64,000 nucleotides of DNA from Pseudoflavonifractor capillosus (GCF_016899775.1 NZ_JACJJE010000009.1:1-64000), one strand, 5' to 3'. Counted from the first letter of the stretch, positions 32,790 through 41,827 are shown. A program made the numbers and translations. Notes: generated from the letters alone by a model not told the origin.

Positions 32790-34127
32790 ATGTTCCGCTG
32801 GGACCCGAGGGCCCTGGAGGTCCTCCAGGGCTTGGAGCAGGCCGGCTATCAGGCGGTGCTGGTGGGGGGCTGCGTCCGGGACGCCCTGCTGGGCAGGGAG
32901 CCCCACGACTACGACGCCGCCGTCTCCGCCCCGCCGGAGGAGATCCTGGCCGCCTGCCGTTCAAAGTTCAAATGCATCCCCACCGGCCTGGCCCACGGGA
33001 CGGTCACGGTGGTCCACGGCGGCCTCCCGGTGGAGGTGACTGCCTTCCGAAAGGAGGGGAGCTACTCCGACCACCGGCACCCGGACCGGGTGGCGTACAC
33101 CTCCCGCCTGGAGGAGGACCTGGCCCGGCGGGATTTTACCGTCAACGCCATGGCCTGGGGCCGGAGCGGCCTGACGGACCCCTTCGGCGGGCAGGCGGAC
33201 CTGGCCGCCGGGGTCATCCGCTGTGTGGGGGACCCGGACCGCCGCTTTCAGGAGGACGCCCTGCGGGTGCTCCGGGGGCTGCGGCTGGCCGCCCAGCTGG
33301 ACTTCCGGCTGGAGGGGGAGACCGCCGCCGCCATCCGGCGGAACACCCCCCTCCTGTCCTATGTGGCCTGGGAGCGCATCCAGGCGGAATTTCTCCGCCT
33401 GCTGTGCTGTCCCGGGGCGGAGCGGATTTTACTGGACTTCCCGGAGACGGTCTGTCAGATCGTCCCGGAACTGACTCCGGCGGTGGGCTTTGACCAGAAA
33501 AACCCCCACCACTGCTATGACGTGTACACCCACAGCGTGAAAGCGATGGGCCAGGTGCGGCCGGAGTCTGCCCTGCGGCTGGCCGCCCTCCTCCACGACG
33601 CGGGCAAACCCGCCTGCTTCTCCCTGGATGAACAGGGGGTGGGACACTTCTACGGCCACGAGGGGGAGAGCGCCAGGCTGGCGGAACAGGCCGCTGCCCG
33701 GCTGCGGCTGGATAGGCGCACCCAGGAGCGGGTGGTCACGTTGGTCGCCCGCCACGGGCTGCAGATCGAGGCCACTCCCAAAGTGGTCCGCCGCTGGCTC
33801 CAGCGGCTGGGACCCGGTCTCTTTTTCGACCTGCTGGAGCTGGAGCGGGCGGACGGCATGGCCTGCGCCCCCCGGCCCGCCCCGGAGCCCGACCACTGCG
33901 CACAAGCAGAAACGATGGCCCGGGAGATTCTGGACCAGAAGCCATGTCTCACCTTGAAGGAGCTGGCGGTGAACGGCCGGGACGCCCTGGCCGCCGGCCT
34001 GTCCGGCCCCGCTGTGGGCCGGGCGCTGAACCGCCTTCTGGATCAGGTGGCGGCGGGGGACCTGCCCAACGACCGCTCCGTCCTCCTCCCCCTGCTGAAC
34101 CAGGACGTCAGAGGAGAATCATGGTAA
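32790..34127 (+). CDS. cca: CCA tRNA nucleotidyltransferase with HD domain
   Basis: 445 residues. Adds or repairs the 3' CCA of tRNAs. The class II nucleotidyltransferase motif is LVGGCVRDALLG (24-35) with metal aspartates D40 and D42 in HDYD. RRDFTVNAMAW (~114) and DPDRRFQEDALRVLRGLRLA (~146-165) are the basic motifs. The HD phosphohydrolase motif is LLHDAGKP (~266-273). The two tRNAs in this window already encode CCA, so repair is its likely main task. AGAGGAGGAGCC precedes the ATG. Its last 20 bases overlap the end of the convergent Smr gene. Confidence 0.95.
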   Translation: MFRWDPRALEVLQGLEQAGYQAVLVGGCVRDALLGREPHDYDAAVSAPPEEILAACRSKFKCIPTGLAHGTVTVVHGGLPVEVTAFRKEGSYSDHRHPDRVAYTSRLEEDLARRDFTVNAMAWGRSGLTDPFGGQADLAAGVIRCVGDPDRRFQEDALRVLRGLRLAAQLDFRLEGETAAAIRRNTPLLSYVAWERIQAEFLRLLCCPGAERILLDFPETVCQIVPELTPAVGFDQKNPHHCYDVYTHSVKAMGQVRPESALRLAALLHDAGKPACFSLDEQGVGHFYGHEGESARLAEQAAARLRLDRRTQERVVTLVARHGLQIEATPKVVRRWLQRLGPGLFFDLLELERADGMACAPRPAPEPDHCAQAETMAREILDQKPCLTLKELAVNGRDALAAGLSGPAVGRALNRLLDQVAAGDLPNDRSVLLPLLNQDVRGESW

Positions 34128-34464
34128 TCCCGTTGTTGTGCCGCTCCCGGTCCGGGTCCTTCCGCAGATCGTCACAGCGGCGAAAGGCCTCCAGCACCGC
34201 CGGGTTGAAGATGGAGAAGTCCTCCCCATAGATCACGTCCCGGATTTCTCCCCGCCCCTTCAGGCGGGCTAAGTAAGACCGGGCCTCCACCCGGATGCGG
34301 CCGCCGGTCCCGGAGGAGCCGTAGCCGTGGATGATCTTCAACGCGGCGCACCCCAGGGACCGGCTGTGGTGGAGCTCAAAGGTGAGGCGCTTGATGGCGG
34401 CGTTCACCGTGGGCTTGCCCAGCTCCAGGTTCACCTCCCGCAGCCGCCCGGCGGAGGCGGTCAC
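34108..34464 (-). CDS. Smr-domain protein
   Basis: 118 residues. The Smr fold is recognisable from 'REVNLELGKPTVNAAIKRLTF' at the start, the 'LKIIHGYGSSGTGGRIRVE' glycine loop (~42-60) and 'ARSYLARL'. Stand-alone Smr proteins are nucleases or nucleic-acid binding proteins; in MutS2 the domain cleaves near collided ribosomes. GTG 34464 overlaps the preceding stop (GTGA) and follows GGAGGGG. Last gene of the amidohydrolase-DUF308-Smr operon. The 3' end is antisense to the end of cca. Confidence 0.8.
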   Translation of the reverse strand: MTASAGRLREVNLELGKPTVNAAIKRLTFELHHSRSLGCAALKIIHGYGSSGTGGRIRVEARSYLARLKGRGEIRDVIYGEDFSIFNPAVLEAFRRCDDLRKDPDRERHNNGITMILL

Positions 34465-35012
34465 AGGTCCCCTCCGTCCCGGAAGGCCTTGGACACCCGG
34501 TAGATCAGATACAGGTCGCTGGACCCGTCGTACACCAAGGACGCCCCAATGAGCATGGTCATGGCCTCCATGGTCCCGAAGGGGTTCAGCAGCACCACGC
34601 CCCCCAGCACAACCGTCAAGGCGGCCAGGACCAGGTCCACCCACCAGTTGGGAATCCCCAGCCGCGCCAGGCTCACCGCCCCCTGCAGGTCGATGACCCC
34701 GTGGAAAATGAGCACCGCCGCCACGCTGAACTGGATGAGGACGATCACCGACCCGGGGCTGGTGAGCAGCCACAGCCCCAGGGCCGCCAGAATCAGCCCC
34801 GGGATCAGGAACCAGGCGGGAAAGCCCTCCCGCCGCTTGGCCAGCCAGGTAAACAGATAGATGAGCCCCGCCACCAGCATGGCCGCTCCCAAAACGGTGC
34901 ACAGCAGCCGGATGGACCGGTTGGGGGCCAGTACCAGCAGAAGCCCCAGCACGAGGGTGAGCACCGCCATGACGATGCTGCTGCGCCGCTGTTCCCGAAA
35001 AATATTGCCCAT
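34461..35012 (-). CDS. DUF308 (HdeD-like) membrane protein
   Basis: 183 residues, about six transmembrane helices in three helix pairs, the DUF308/HdeD repeat arrangement ('VLTLVLGLLLVLAPN', 'LAALGLWLLTSPGS', 'ALTVVLGGVVLLNPFG'). No soluble domain is present. HdeD of enterobacteria is linked to acid resistance, but most homologues are uncharacterised. ATG 35012 follows GAAAGAGAGGC, 16 bases after the amidohydrolase. It overlaps the Smr gene by four bases. Confidence 0.85.
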   Translation of the reverse strand: MGNIFREQRRSSIVMAVLTLVLGLLLVLAPNRSIRLLCTVLGAAMLVAGLIYLFTWLAKRREGFPAWFLIPGLILAALGLWLLTSPGSVIVLIQFSVAAVLIFHGVIDLQGAVSLARLGIPNWWVDLVLAALTVVLGGVVLLNPFGTMEAMTMLIGASLVYDGSSDLYLIYRVSKAFRDGGDL

Positions 35013-35028
35013 AGTTGCCTCTCTTTCT

Positions 35029-36594
35029 CTATCGGCTCCAGATGGTGCGGCCACATCGAATGGTCCGCTCCACCTGGAGTTTTTTCAGTTCTTCCGGCGG
35101 CGTCCTCAGCGGGTCGCCGGACAAAAGCACAAAGTCCGCCCGCTTGCCCGGCCGCAGGGTCCCCAGCTCCCTCTCCAGTCCATACTGGAGGGCGGCATTT
35201 TGGGTCACCGCCCGGAGGGCCGCCTCCACCGGGATGCGCTCCTCCGCTCCCAGCACCCGGCCGGTCTTGGTCCTTCGGACGCAGGCGCACCAGATGGTCT
35301 CCAGCATATCCGGCGGGATCACCGGAGAATCCTGGTGGAAGGTGAAGGGGATGCCCCAGGTCAGGGCGCTCCCCGCCGGGCTGATGCGGCCGGCCCGGTC
35401 CAGGCCGAAGTTTTTCACATGGATCTCCCCCCAGTGGTACACGTGGGCCACAAAGAAGGAGGGGATCACCCCCAGGGCCTTCACCCGCTCCAGCTGGTCC
35501 AGGCCCAGCAGTTGGGCGTGGATCATCACCGGGCGGCACAGCTTTTTGCCCGCCTCTCCCTCCGCCTGGGCCAGGAGGGTCAGATACTGCTCCGCCGCCC
35601 GGTCCCCGTTGCAGTGGGCCAGCAGCTGGGCGTCCCGGTCCAGGGCCTGCCGAAAGGCCGACCGCACCTGACCGTCTGTCATGGTGGAGGTCCCACAGCC
35701 GCCCCCCGCATAGGGCTCCCGCACCCAGGCGGTGCCCCCCTGGGGGGAGCCGTCCAGAAAGATCTTCATGCCCGCCACCCGGAAGGTTCCAGGCGAGGCG
35801 CTCACCTCCTGGGCAAACTGTCCCCGGAGGCGGTCATAGTCCGCCGGGGGGACGTAGGCGTTCACATCCAGGTACAAGAGCCCCCGCCGCAAAATCTCCT
35901 GGTACACCGGGGCCATCACCGGCTGGAGCAGCCCCTCCTGGGCGGTGGTGACGCCGTGGGAGGCGTACTCCTCCTGGGCCCCCTGAAAGGCCCTCAGTAC
36001 ATCCTCCAGACCGTCCATGGGAATCCGGCCCAGCAGGTCCAGGAAGGGGTTCTCCTCCCCCCGGCCGGTGAGTTCCCCCTGTCCGTCCCGCTCCAGGCCG
36101 CAGTCCTCATTCAGCGCCCCCAGCCGCTCCAGGGCCAGGGTGTTGAACACCCCCGCGTGGCCGGAGGCGTGCTGGATGACCACCGGATTGTGGGGACAGG
36201 CCCGGTCCAGGCAGAAGCGGTCGGGGGCCGCCCCCTCCGCCAGGGCGTTCTGGTCGTAGCCGGTGCCCTTGACCCACGCTCCGGGCGGAATGTCCCGCTC
36301 CTGAACATGCCTGCTCAGCCGGTCCGTAATCTCTCCCCAACCGGCGCACTCCCCCAGGGGCACCTGGAGGTGGGCGTAGGCGCAGGCCAGCAGGTGGCTG
36401 TGGGGGTCCACAAAGGCGGGCAGGAGGGCCCGGCCCTCCAGGTCCACCCGGCGGGTCCCGGGACCGGCCAGCCGCTCCGCCTCCTCCCGGTCCCCCACAT
36501 AGGCAATCCGTCCGCCCCGCTCCACCAGGGCCTGGGCATACTGGGGCTCCTCCAGGGTCACAATGGGCCCGCCAAAGTAAAGGGTGGTCTCCAT
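35029..36594 (-). CDS. Amidohydrolase, YtcJ-like (amidohydrolase family 3)
   Basis: 521 residues. It opens with the beta-sandwich 'FGGPIVTLEEPQYAQALVERG'. The first metal motif PAFVDPHSHL (HxH) follows, then 'QHASGHAGVFN', 'HCNGDRAAEQY', the 'MIHAQLLG' His, and the closing HQDSPVIPPDM Asp. The C-terminus is GTLRPGKRADFVLLSGDPL, the hallmark of the superfamily. Relatives hydrolyse N-substituted amides or exoenzyme metabolites; true substrates are mostly unknown. ATG 36594 follows CAGGAGGCGGAGCC. First gene of a three-gene operon with DUF308 and Smr genes. Confidence 0.88.
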   Translation of the reverse strand: METTLYFGGPIVTLEEPQYAQALVERGGRIAYVGDREEAERLAGPGTRRVDLEGRALLPAFVDPHSHLLACAYAHLQVPLGECAGWGEITDRLSRHVQERDIPPGAWVKGTGYDQNALAEGAAPDRFCLDRACPHNPVVIQHASGHAGVFNTLALERLGALNEDCGLERDGQGELTGRGEENPFLDLLGRIPMDGLEDVLRAFQGAQEEYASHGVTTAQEGLLQPVMAPVYQEILRRGLLYLDVNAYVPPADYDRLRGQFAQEVSASPGTFRVAGMKIFLDGSPQGGTAWVREPYAGGGCGTSTMTDGQVRSAFRQALDRDAQLLAHCNGDRAAEQYLTLLAQAEGEAGKKLCRPVMIHAQLLGLDQLERVKALGVIPSFFVAHVYHWGEIHVKNFGLDRAGRISPAGSALTWGIPFTFHQDSPVIPPDMLETIWCACVRRTKTGRVLGAEERIPVEAALRAVTQNAALQYGLERELGTLRPGKRADFVLLSGDPLRTPPEELKKLQVERTIRCGRTIWSR

Positions 36595-36622
36595 GGCTCC
36601 GCCTCCTGTTCCGTTTGTCCTG

Positions 36623-36651
36623 ATTGTATCACGCATCCCCTATGCAGACAA
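36623..36651 (-). promoter_or_regulatory. Promoter of the amidohydrolase operon
   Basis: Minus strand: -35 TTGTCT (36646-36651), 17-bp spacer, -10 TACAAT (36623-36628). Confidence 0.75.
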
Positions 36652-36726
36652 GGGGCCGCCGGTGTCTAGTGTGTCCGTTTTTCCTCTATATTTCACACAT
36701 GTTCCTCTCTGCAATCTTCAAAACAT

Positions 36727-36760
36727 AAAAACAGCCGTCCCGATTGGGACGGCTGTTTTT
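36727..36760 (-). terminator. Terminator of pyk
   Basis: AAAAACAGCCGTCCC, loop GATT, GGGACGGCTGTTTTT: a perfect stem with T tracts on both strands, 15 bases after the pyk stop. Confidence 0.93.
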
Positions 36761-36774
36761 ATGGAGCAGTTTCC

Positions 36775-38214
36775 TTACAGCAGATCCTCTTCGTTGACGA
36801 TCTGCGCCTTGATCAGGTTGGTGGAGCCGCTGCGGCCCAGGGGCACGCCGGCGGTGATGACCACGGTGTCCCCGTTCTGGACCAGGCCCTCCTTCAGGGC
36901 CACCTCCACAGACATGGAGAAGATCCGGTCGGTGGAGGTCACCTCCCCGGTGAGGAAGGGGATGATGCCCCAGGAGATGGCCAGCTGGCGGCGCACCTTC
37001 TCGTGCATGGTGAGGGCGGCCACCGGGCAGGAGGGGCGGAACCGGCAGATCATCCGGGCGGTGCGGCCGGAGCTGGTGGCCACCAGAATGGCCTTGGCGT
37101 CCAGATCCTTGGCGGTGAGGCAGCAGGTGTGAGTGATGGCGTCGTCGATGTTGGAGGCGGACACCCCCATCATCTTCTCGAAGCGGCGCCAGTAGTGGAT
37201 GGACTGCTCGGCCTCCTCCACGATGCCCACCATGGCGGACAGGGCCTCCACGGGGTAGTTGCCGTTGGCGGTCTCGCCGGAGAGCATGACGCAGCTGGTG
37301 CCGTCAAAGACGGCGTTGGCCACGTCGGACACCTCGGCGCGGGTGGGGCGGGGATTGCGGATCATGGAGTCCAGCATCTGGGTGGCGGTGATCACCGGCT
37401 TGCCCAGGCGCAGGCCCTTACGGATGATTTGCTTCTGCAGGATGGGCACCCGGGCGGCGGGGATCTCCACGCCCAGGTCGCCCCGGGCCACCATGACGCC
37501 GTCGGCGGCCGCCAGGATCTCGTCGATGTTGTCCACGCCCTCCTGGTTCTCGATCTTGGCGATGATCTTCACGTCCTGACCGCCAAACTGGTCCAGCACC
37601 TGGCGGACTGCCTGGACGTCTGCGGCCCGGCGGACAAAGGAGGCGGCGATGAAGTCAAAGTCGTGCTCCACACCGAACTTGATGTCGCTGACGTCCTTCT
37701 CGGTGAGGGCGGGCAGATGGATCTTTACGCCGGGGATGTTGATGCTCTTGTTGGCGGACAGGGTGCCGCCGTTTTCCACGGTGCAGTGGATGTCCTGGCC
37801 CTCAATGCGGTCCACCTTCAGGGCCACCAGGCCGTCGTCAATGAGGATCTCCTGGCCGGGGCCCACCTCCTTGTGGAGGTCGGGGTAGGTGACGGAGACC
37901 AGCCCGGCATTGCCCGCCGCCTCCCGGGTGGTCAGGGTGAAGGAGGCGCCCGCCTCCAGGGTAATCGATTTGGTATCAAAGCTCTTGATGCGGATCTCCG
38001 GGCCCTTTGTGTCCAGAATGGTGGCCACCGGACGGCTCATGGCGTCCCGGACGTTGTTCAGCTTGTTCAGGCGCTGCAGATGCTCCTCGTGGTCGCCGTG
38101 GGAAAAGTTGAAGCGCGCCGCGTCCATGCCGGCACGGATCAGCTTGCGGATCAGTTCCTCGTCGTCTACCGCGGGGCCCAGGGTGCAAATCACTTTTGTT
38201 TTTCTCAAAGTCAT
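36775..38214 (-). CDS. pyk: Pyruvate kinase
   Basis: 479 residues. PEP plus ADP gives pyruvate plus ATP. Substrate and metal motifs: RFNFSHGDHEEH (~34-45), LDTKGPEIR (~68), the active-site signature IIAKIENQEGVDNID (~218-232, catalytic Lys), VARGDLGVEI, and ATQMLDSMIRNPRPTRAEVSDVAN in two parts. Unlike several Bacillus enzymes there is no extra C-terminal PEP-utiliser domain. ATG 38214 follows GTAGGAGGAAG. Monocistronic. Confidence 0.97.
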   Translation of the reverse strand: MTLRKTKVICTLGPAVDDEELIRKLIRAGMDAARFNFSHGDHEEHLQRLNKLNNVRDAMSRPVATILDTKGPEIRIKSFDTKSITLEAGASFTLTTREAAGNAGLVSVTYPDLHKEVGPGQEILIDDGLVALKVDRIEGQDIHCTVENGGTLSANKSINIPGVKIHLPALTEKDVSDIKFGVEHDFDFIAASFVRRAADVQAVRQVLDQFGGQDVKIIAKIENQEGVDNIDEILAAADGVMVARGDLGVEIPAARVPILQKQIIRKGLRLGKPVITATQMLDSMIRNPRPTRAEVSDVANAVFDGTSCVMLSGETANGNYPVEALSAMVGIVEEAEQSIHYWRRFEKMMGVSASNIDDAITHTCCLTAKDLDAKAILVATSSGRTARMICRFRPSCPVAALTMHEKVRRQLAISWGIIPFLTGEVTSTDRIFSMSVEVALKEGLVQNGDTVVITAGVPLGRSGSTNLIKAQIVNEEDLL

Positions 38215-38269
38215 ATAATTCTTCCTCCTACGGGAATTTGATTCTTTGTTCCTCTTCTTTGCCAAGTTA

Positions 38270-38299
38270 ATCATACTAGACGGGCATGGGGTTTGACTA
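38270..38299 (-). promoter_or_regulatory. Likely pyk promoter
   Basis: Minus strand: -35 TAGTCA (38294-38299), 18-bp spacer, -10 TATGAT (38270-38275). Confidence 0.5.
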
Positions 38300-38333
38300 G
38301 GGGAAAAACGATGAAAAAAGCCGTCGGAAGCCC

Positions 38334-38378
38334 AAAAAAATCAGGCAAAGCGGTACGTTGATTCCTCCGCTTTGCCTG
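38334..38378 (-). terminator. Terminator of the aminotransferase gene
   Basis: CAGGCAAAGCGG / CCGCTTTGCCTG 12-bp stem, followed on the minus strand by ATTTTTTT. Confidence 0.9.
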
Positions 38379-38393
38379 TATTTTACGCCGATT

Positions 38394-39575
38394 TTATCGA
38401 TACGAATCAGCCAGCTCCTTAAATTTCGGCAGCGCCCGTTCAATCATCTCGGTCTGGACGCAGTAGGCCAGCCGGAAGTGGCCGGGAGCGCCGAAGCCGG
38501 AGCCGGGCACCAGCAGCAGGTCGAACTGCTTGGCCCGCTCGCTGAAGGCCATGTCGTCGCTCTCCAGGCTGCGGGGGAACAGGTAGAAGGCCCCGCCGGG
38601 CTCGGCCACGTGGTAGCCCATCTCCCGAAGGGCGGACACCAGAAGCTTGCAGTTGTGCTCGTATACCGACAGGTCGGAGGTCAAATCACAGCACAGGGAG
38701 GTCACCTGCTGGAACAGGCTGGGGGCGTTCACATAGCCCAGAGAGCGCCCGGCCCCCGCCACAGCGGCGTACACCTCCTTGGAGTCGGTGACCTTGCCGG
38801 GGACCAGCACATAGCCCAGACGCTCGCCGGGGAGGGAGAGGGACTTGCTGAAGGAGTAGCACACGATGGTGTCGTCGTACAGATGGGGAATCCAGGGGGC
38901 CTTCACGCCGGAGAACACGATCTCCCGGTAGGGCTCGTCGGAGATGAGGTAGATGGGGTGGCCGTACTCGGCCTCCTTCTTTCTCAAAATGTCCGCCAGG
39001 CGCTCCAGGGTCTCCTGGGAATAGACCACACCGGAGGGGTTGTTGGGGCTGTTCACCACCACGCCCTTGGTGTGGGGGGTGAGGGCCTGCTCAAAGGCGG
39101 CGAAGTCGATCTGGAAGTGCTCGATCTCCGGGGGGATGAGCACCATCTTGGCTCCGGCCCCCTCGATGAACACCTTGTACTCGGGGAAGTAGGGGGCAAA
39201 GACGATGAACTCGTCCTCCGGGCAGGTGAGGCCGTTGAACACACAGCACAGGGAGGCGGCCGCGCCCACGGTGAGGTAGAACTGATCGGCGGTGTAGTCC
39301 CCGCCGAAGCGCCGGTTCAGGGAATCGGCAAACCGCTGCCGGGCGGCGGCGTCCCCCTGGGCGCTGGTGTAGCAGTGGATCAGGTCGGGCTGCTCCTGCA
39401 GAATTCGGATGGCCGTCTCATTCACCTGGGGAGGGGCGGGGACGCTGGGGTTGCCCAGAGAGAAGTCATACACGTTCTCCCGGCCGACGACGGCGGCCCG
39501 CTGGTTGCCGTACTCGAACAGCTCCCGGATCACAGAGCGGGCGGTACCCAGCCCAAGCATGCGTTTGGAAACCAT
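38394..39575 (-). CDS. Class I/II (fold-type I) PLP aminotransferase
   Basis: 393 residues. PLP lysine K244 is in SFSKSLSLPGERLGY. N178 is in SPNNPSG, D213 in SDEPYRE, and the arginine that binds the substrate carboxylate is near HFRLAY at the C-terminus. N-terminal FSLGNPSVPAP is the usual family opening. Closest in style to aspartate/tyrosine/aromatic aminotransferases of Clostridia; the exact amino donor is not readable. ATG 39575 follows CCAGGAGGTTTTG. It has its own promoter at 39663-39691. Confidence 0.9.
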   Translation of the reverse strand: MVSKRMLGLGTARSVIRELFEYGNQRAAVVGRENVYDFSLGNPSVPAPPQVNETAIRILQEQPDLIHCYTSAQGDAAARQRFADSLNRRFGGDYTADQFYLTVGAAASLCCVFNGLTCPEDEFIVFAPYFPEYKVFIEGAGAKMVLIPPEIEHFQIDFAAFEQALTPHTKGVVVNSPNNPSGVVYSQETLERLADILRKKEAEYGHPIYLISDEPYREIVFSGVKAPWIPHLYDDTIVCYSFSKSLSLPGERLGYVLVPGKVTDSKEVYAAVAGAGRSLGYVNAPSLFQQVTSLCCDLTSDLSVYEHNCKLLVSALREMGYHVAEPGGAFYLFPRSLESDDMAFSERAKQFDLLLVPGSGFGAPGHFRLAYCVQTEMIERALPKFKELADSYR

Positions 39576-39662
39576 GACACAAAACCTCCTGGAAATCAAA
39601 ATTTACTAATTTTACAGCCGCGGGCGGAAAAAGGCCCCCTGCGGCAGGACGGATTTGGTCTT

Positions 39663-39691
39663 ATTATAGCACGACTGTTTAACGCTGTAAA
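39663..39691 (-). promoter_or_regulatory. Promoter of the aminotransferase gene
   Basis: Minus strand: -35 TTTACA (39686-39691), 17-bp spacer, -10 TATAAT (39663-39668). Between this and 39815 the AT-rich gap shows nothing else. Confidence 0.85.
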
Positions 39692-39814
39692 GCGTCGATT
39701 TCTCCTCCGTTTTTCGCGGTTTTTCCCTTTCTTTCACCAATATACCAGGCAAAATGTTTTCTGTTTCTTTGAACTTACCAAATTTTAACATTCTTTGTTG
39801 TGCAATTTTTCCGA

Positions 39815-39843
39815 TTTACAAACTGCACAAATGTCACTATAAT
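39815..39843 (+). promoter_or_regulatory. Promoter of the enzyme-I-like gene
   Basis: -35 TTTACA (39815-39820), 17-bp spacer, -10 TATAAT (39838-39843), ~110 bases before the ATG. Confidence 0.85.
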
Positions 39844-39952
39844 CAAAAATACAGAAAGGTCCTTGGCACATTTGCCCTGGGAACAGCCTCCGGCAGAGGC
39901 TGCTTCCCTGCGAACAGCCAAACATTTTTCAACGCAGAGGGGCGGTGATCGT

Positions 39953-40723
39953 ATGAAAATCCTGACCGGCAAATCCATTTTGGATCAGGTTGCCTACGGT
40001 CCCCTTCGGGTGTACCACCGCCAGCCTTTCCAGCTGGACTTCCTCTCCCACCTCTCCTCGGGGGATGAGGTCCTCCGGTTCCAGACCGCCCAGCGCCGGG
40101 CGGTGCTCCAGCTGGCCGATCTGTACGACCAGGCCGCGCTGGTGGTGGGTCCCCAGGCGGCATCCATCTTTGCCATCCACGCCATGCTGCTGGAGGACAC
40201 CTCCTTTGTGGACAGCATTCTGTCCATCATCCAGACCCAGTACACCACCGCGGAGTACGCCGTCCAGGTGGCGGGGACCAGCTACTCCGCCGCCTTCGCC
40301 GCCATGGAGAACCCCTATATGGCGGCCCGGGGGGCCGACCTGCGGGACATCTCCAACCGGATGATCCGCCTGCTTCTGGGCGAAAAAATCCCCGATCCCC
40401 TGGGGAACCGGCCGGCCATTCTGGTGTCCGACGAGCTGCTGCCCAGCGAGGTGCTGGCTCTGGACCGGAAGAAGCTGCTGGGGCTGGTCACCTGGCACGG
40501 CAGCGTGGACAGCCACACCGCCATGCTCCTGCGGCTGCTGAACATCCCCGGCCTGGCCCAGGCCAACATCAATCAGGACTGCGACGGCCACCAGGCCATC
40601 CTGGACGGCTTTCATCAGAATTTGTACCTGGACCCGGACAAACAGCTGGTCACCGACATGGGCTTCGAGCCCAAGAAGGGGAAACTCCCCTCCCGCATGC
40701 TGGCCGCCCAGCAGCCGGGATGA
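39953..40723 (+). CDS. Stand-alone N-terminal half of PTS enzyme I (EIN-like)
   Basis: 256 residues matching only the N-terminal half of enzyme I (~570 residues in full). It has the four-helix HPr-binding region, including IFAIHAMLLEDTSF (~72-85), and the swivelling phosphohistidine domain with GSVDSHTAMLLRLLNIPGL (H188 is the predicted phospho-His). The C-terminal PEP-binding TIM barrel is absent. The stop is followed at once by a perfect terminator, so this is not an obvious break. In enzyme I the isolated N domain can exchange phosphate with HPr but cannot take it from PEP. A regulatory or phospho-relay role is inferred. GAGGGGCGG precedes ATG 39953. Confidence 0.85.
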   Translation: MKILTGKSILDQVAYGPLRVYHRQPFQLDFLSHLSSGDEVLRFQTAQRRAVLQLADLYDQAALVVGPQAASIFAIHAMLLEDTSFVDSILSIIQTQYTTAEYAVQVAGTSYSAAFAAMENPYMAARGADLRDISNRMIRLLLGEKIPDPLGNRPAILVSDELLPSEVLALDRKKLLGLVTWHGSVDSHTAMLLRLLNIPGLAQANINQDCDGHQAILDGFHQNLYLDPDKQLVTDMGFEPKKGKLPSRMLAAQQPG

Positions 40724-40744
40724 CCGAAGATATCACAAATGAAA

Positions 40745-40785
40745 CCGCTCCCCGGAGGAATGTCTTCTCCGGGGAGCGGTATTTT
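40745..40785 (+). terminator. Terminator after the EIN-like gene
   Basis: CCGCTCCCCGGAG / CTCCGGGGAGCGG, 13-bp stem, then TATTTT. It may also serve the convergent lipoprotein gene. Confidence 0.85.
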
Positions 40786-40816
40786 CTCTAAAAGCGCAAG
40801 AAAATTTCTCTTCCTC

Positions 40817-41827
40817 TCATGGGGCGTAGAAAAATTCGCACAGGAGTGTCCGGGGCGCGTATTGCTCCCGCAGGGATTTGGACACGGTCACCGAGTGCTC
40901 CAGCCAGCCCCTGTTTTTCTCCCCCTCCTCCGGCCCCTGAAGCAGCCCCAAAGCAGGACTCTCCTCCTGCTGTTCCCGCTGGTGGAGGTACGTCCCGCAC
41001 ACCTGGCTGTGCATGGAGATCTCCGGATAGAGGGGCCGTGCGTACAGCTCCATATATGCCTTCTTCTCCTGGCCCTGGGCAGTCCCGGCCAAATCCAGAA
41101 TCATGGCCCCGCCCTCCCAGTCCGGCGCAGCCAGCGTCTGATAAGCCGTGCCATCCTCAAGTCCGGCTCCGGCCTCATTCTCCCCGCCGGAGCGATACCA
41201 TCCGCGCAGGGTCGAATCGTCCGCGGTGTACCCCTTCACAGCGATGCCGATCACGTCCTCCCAGCCCTGAGCGGGTTGGGTGAGCCATAGGGCAGTTACC
41301 GTAAACAGATCCCCCTCCGGTTCTTTGCTCCCACTGGTCCAGCCCACCCGCAGGTTCATCCAGGCATCTCTGACTGCCCTCTCTCGGTCCGCCGTCAGCT
41401 CTGCCAGGGCCTCCTCCCGGGTATGGTAGCTCACCGTGCCGTCCTCCGCCGTTTTGAGGTAGGCAGAGTGCACCGTGATCGTCTTGGCCGAACAAAACTC
41501 CTCCAGCCGCTCCAACGAGTAGGAGGCCACAGCATCTTGATCCAGTCCCAGAGCGGTGAGCAGACCGCGCATCTCCTCCGGTCCGGCCTCCGGCAGAGTC
41601 TCCGGCTCCGGACGGCTCCAGCGCCGGATCTCCTGCCCATAGGGGCCGGTCTCCTCTGTGACATACGGGGCCGCCCACGCCGGGACCTCCCCACGCTCCT
41701 CCACCGCGGCCTGGAGATTGACCATATCCACCTCCAGCGCCGCCTCCCCCTGGGCGCAGCCAGCCACCAGCAGCGCACAGACCGCCGCCGTCCCCACAGA
41801 GAGCCAGGCCCTCATTCTCGTTCCCAT
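40817..41827 (-). CDS. Putative lipoprotein of unknown function
   Basis: 336 residues, not recognised. A lipoprotein signal (MGTRMRAWLSVGTAAVCALL) ends in lipobox VAGC, so it is exported and anchored outside the membrane. The mature part is acidic, with no family motif I can name. It contains a repeated beta-like pattern ('LFTVTALWLTQPAQGW', 'AMILDLAG', 'AYMELYARPLY') compatible with a beta-rich domain. ATG 41827 follows GGGAGGAAGCGT. It sits directly downstream of the ftsZ terminator and convergent to the EIN-like gene. No functional link is visible. Confidence 0.75.
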   Translation of the reverse strand: MGTRMRAWLSVGTAAVCALLVAGCAQGEAALEVDMVNLQAAVEERGEVPAWAAPYVTEETGPYGQEIRRWSRPEPETLPEAGPEEMRGLLTALGLDQDAVASYSLERLEEFCSAKTITVHSAYLKTAEDGTVSYHTREEALAELTADRERAVRDAWMNLRVGWTSGSKEPEGDLFTVTALWLTQPAQGWEDVIGIAVKGYTADDSTLRGWYRSGGENEAGAGLEDGTAYQTLAAPDWEGGAMILDLAGTAQGQEKKAYMELYARPLYPEISMHSQVCGTYLHQREQQEESPALGLLQGPEEGEKNRGWLEHSVTVSKSLREQYAPRTLLCEFFYAP

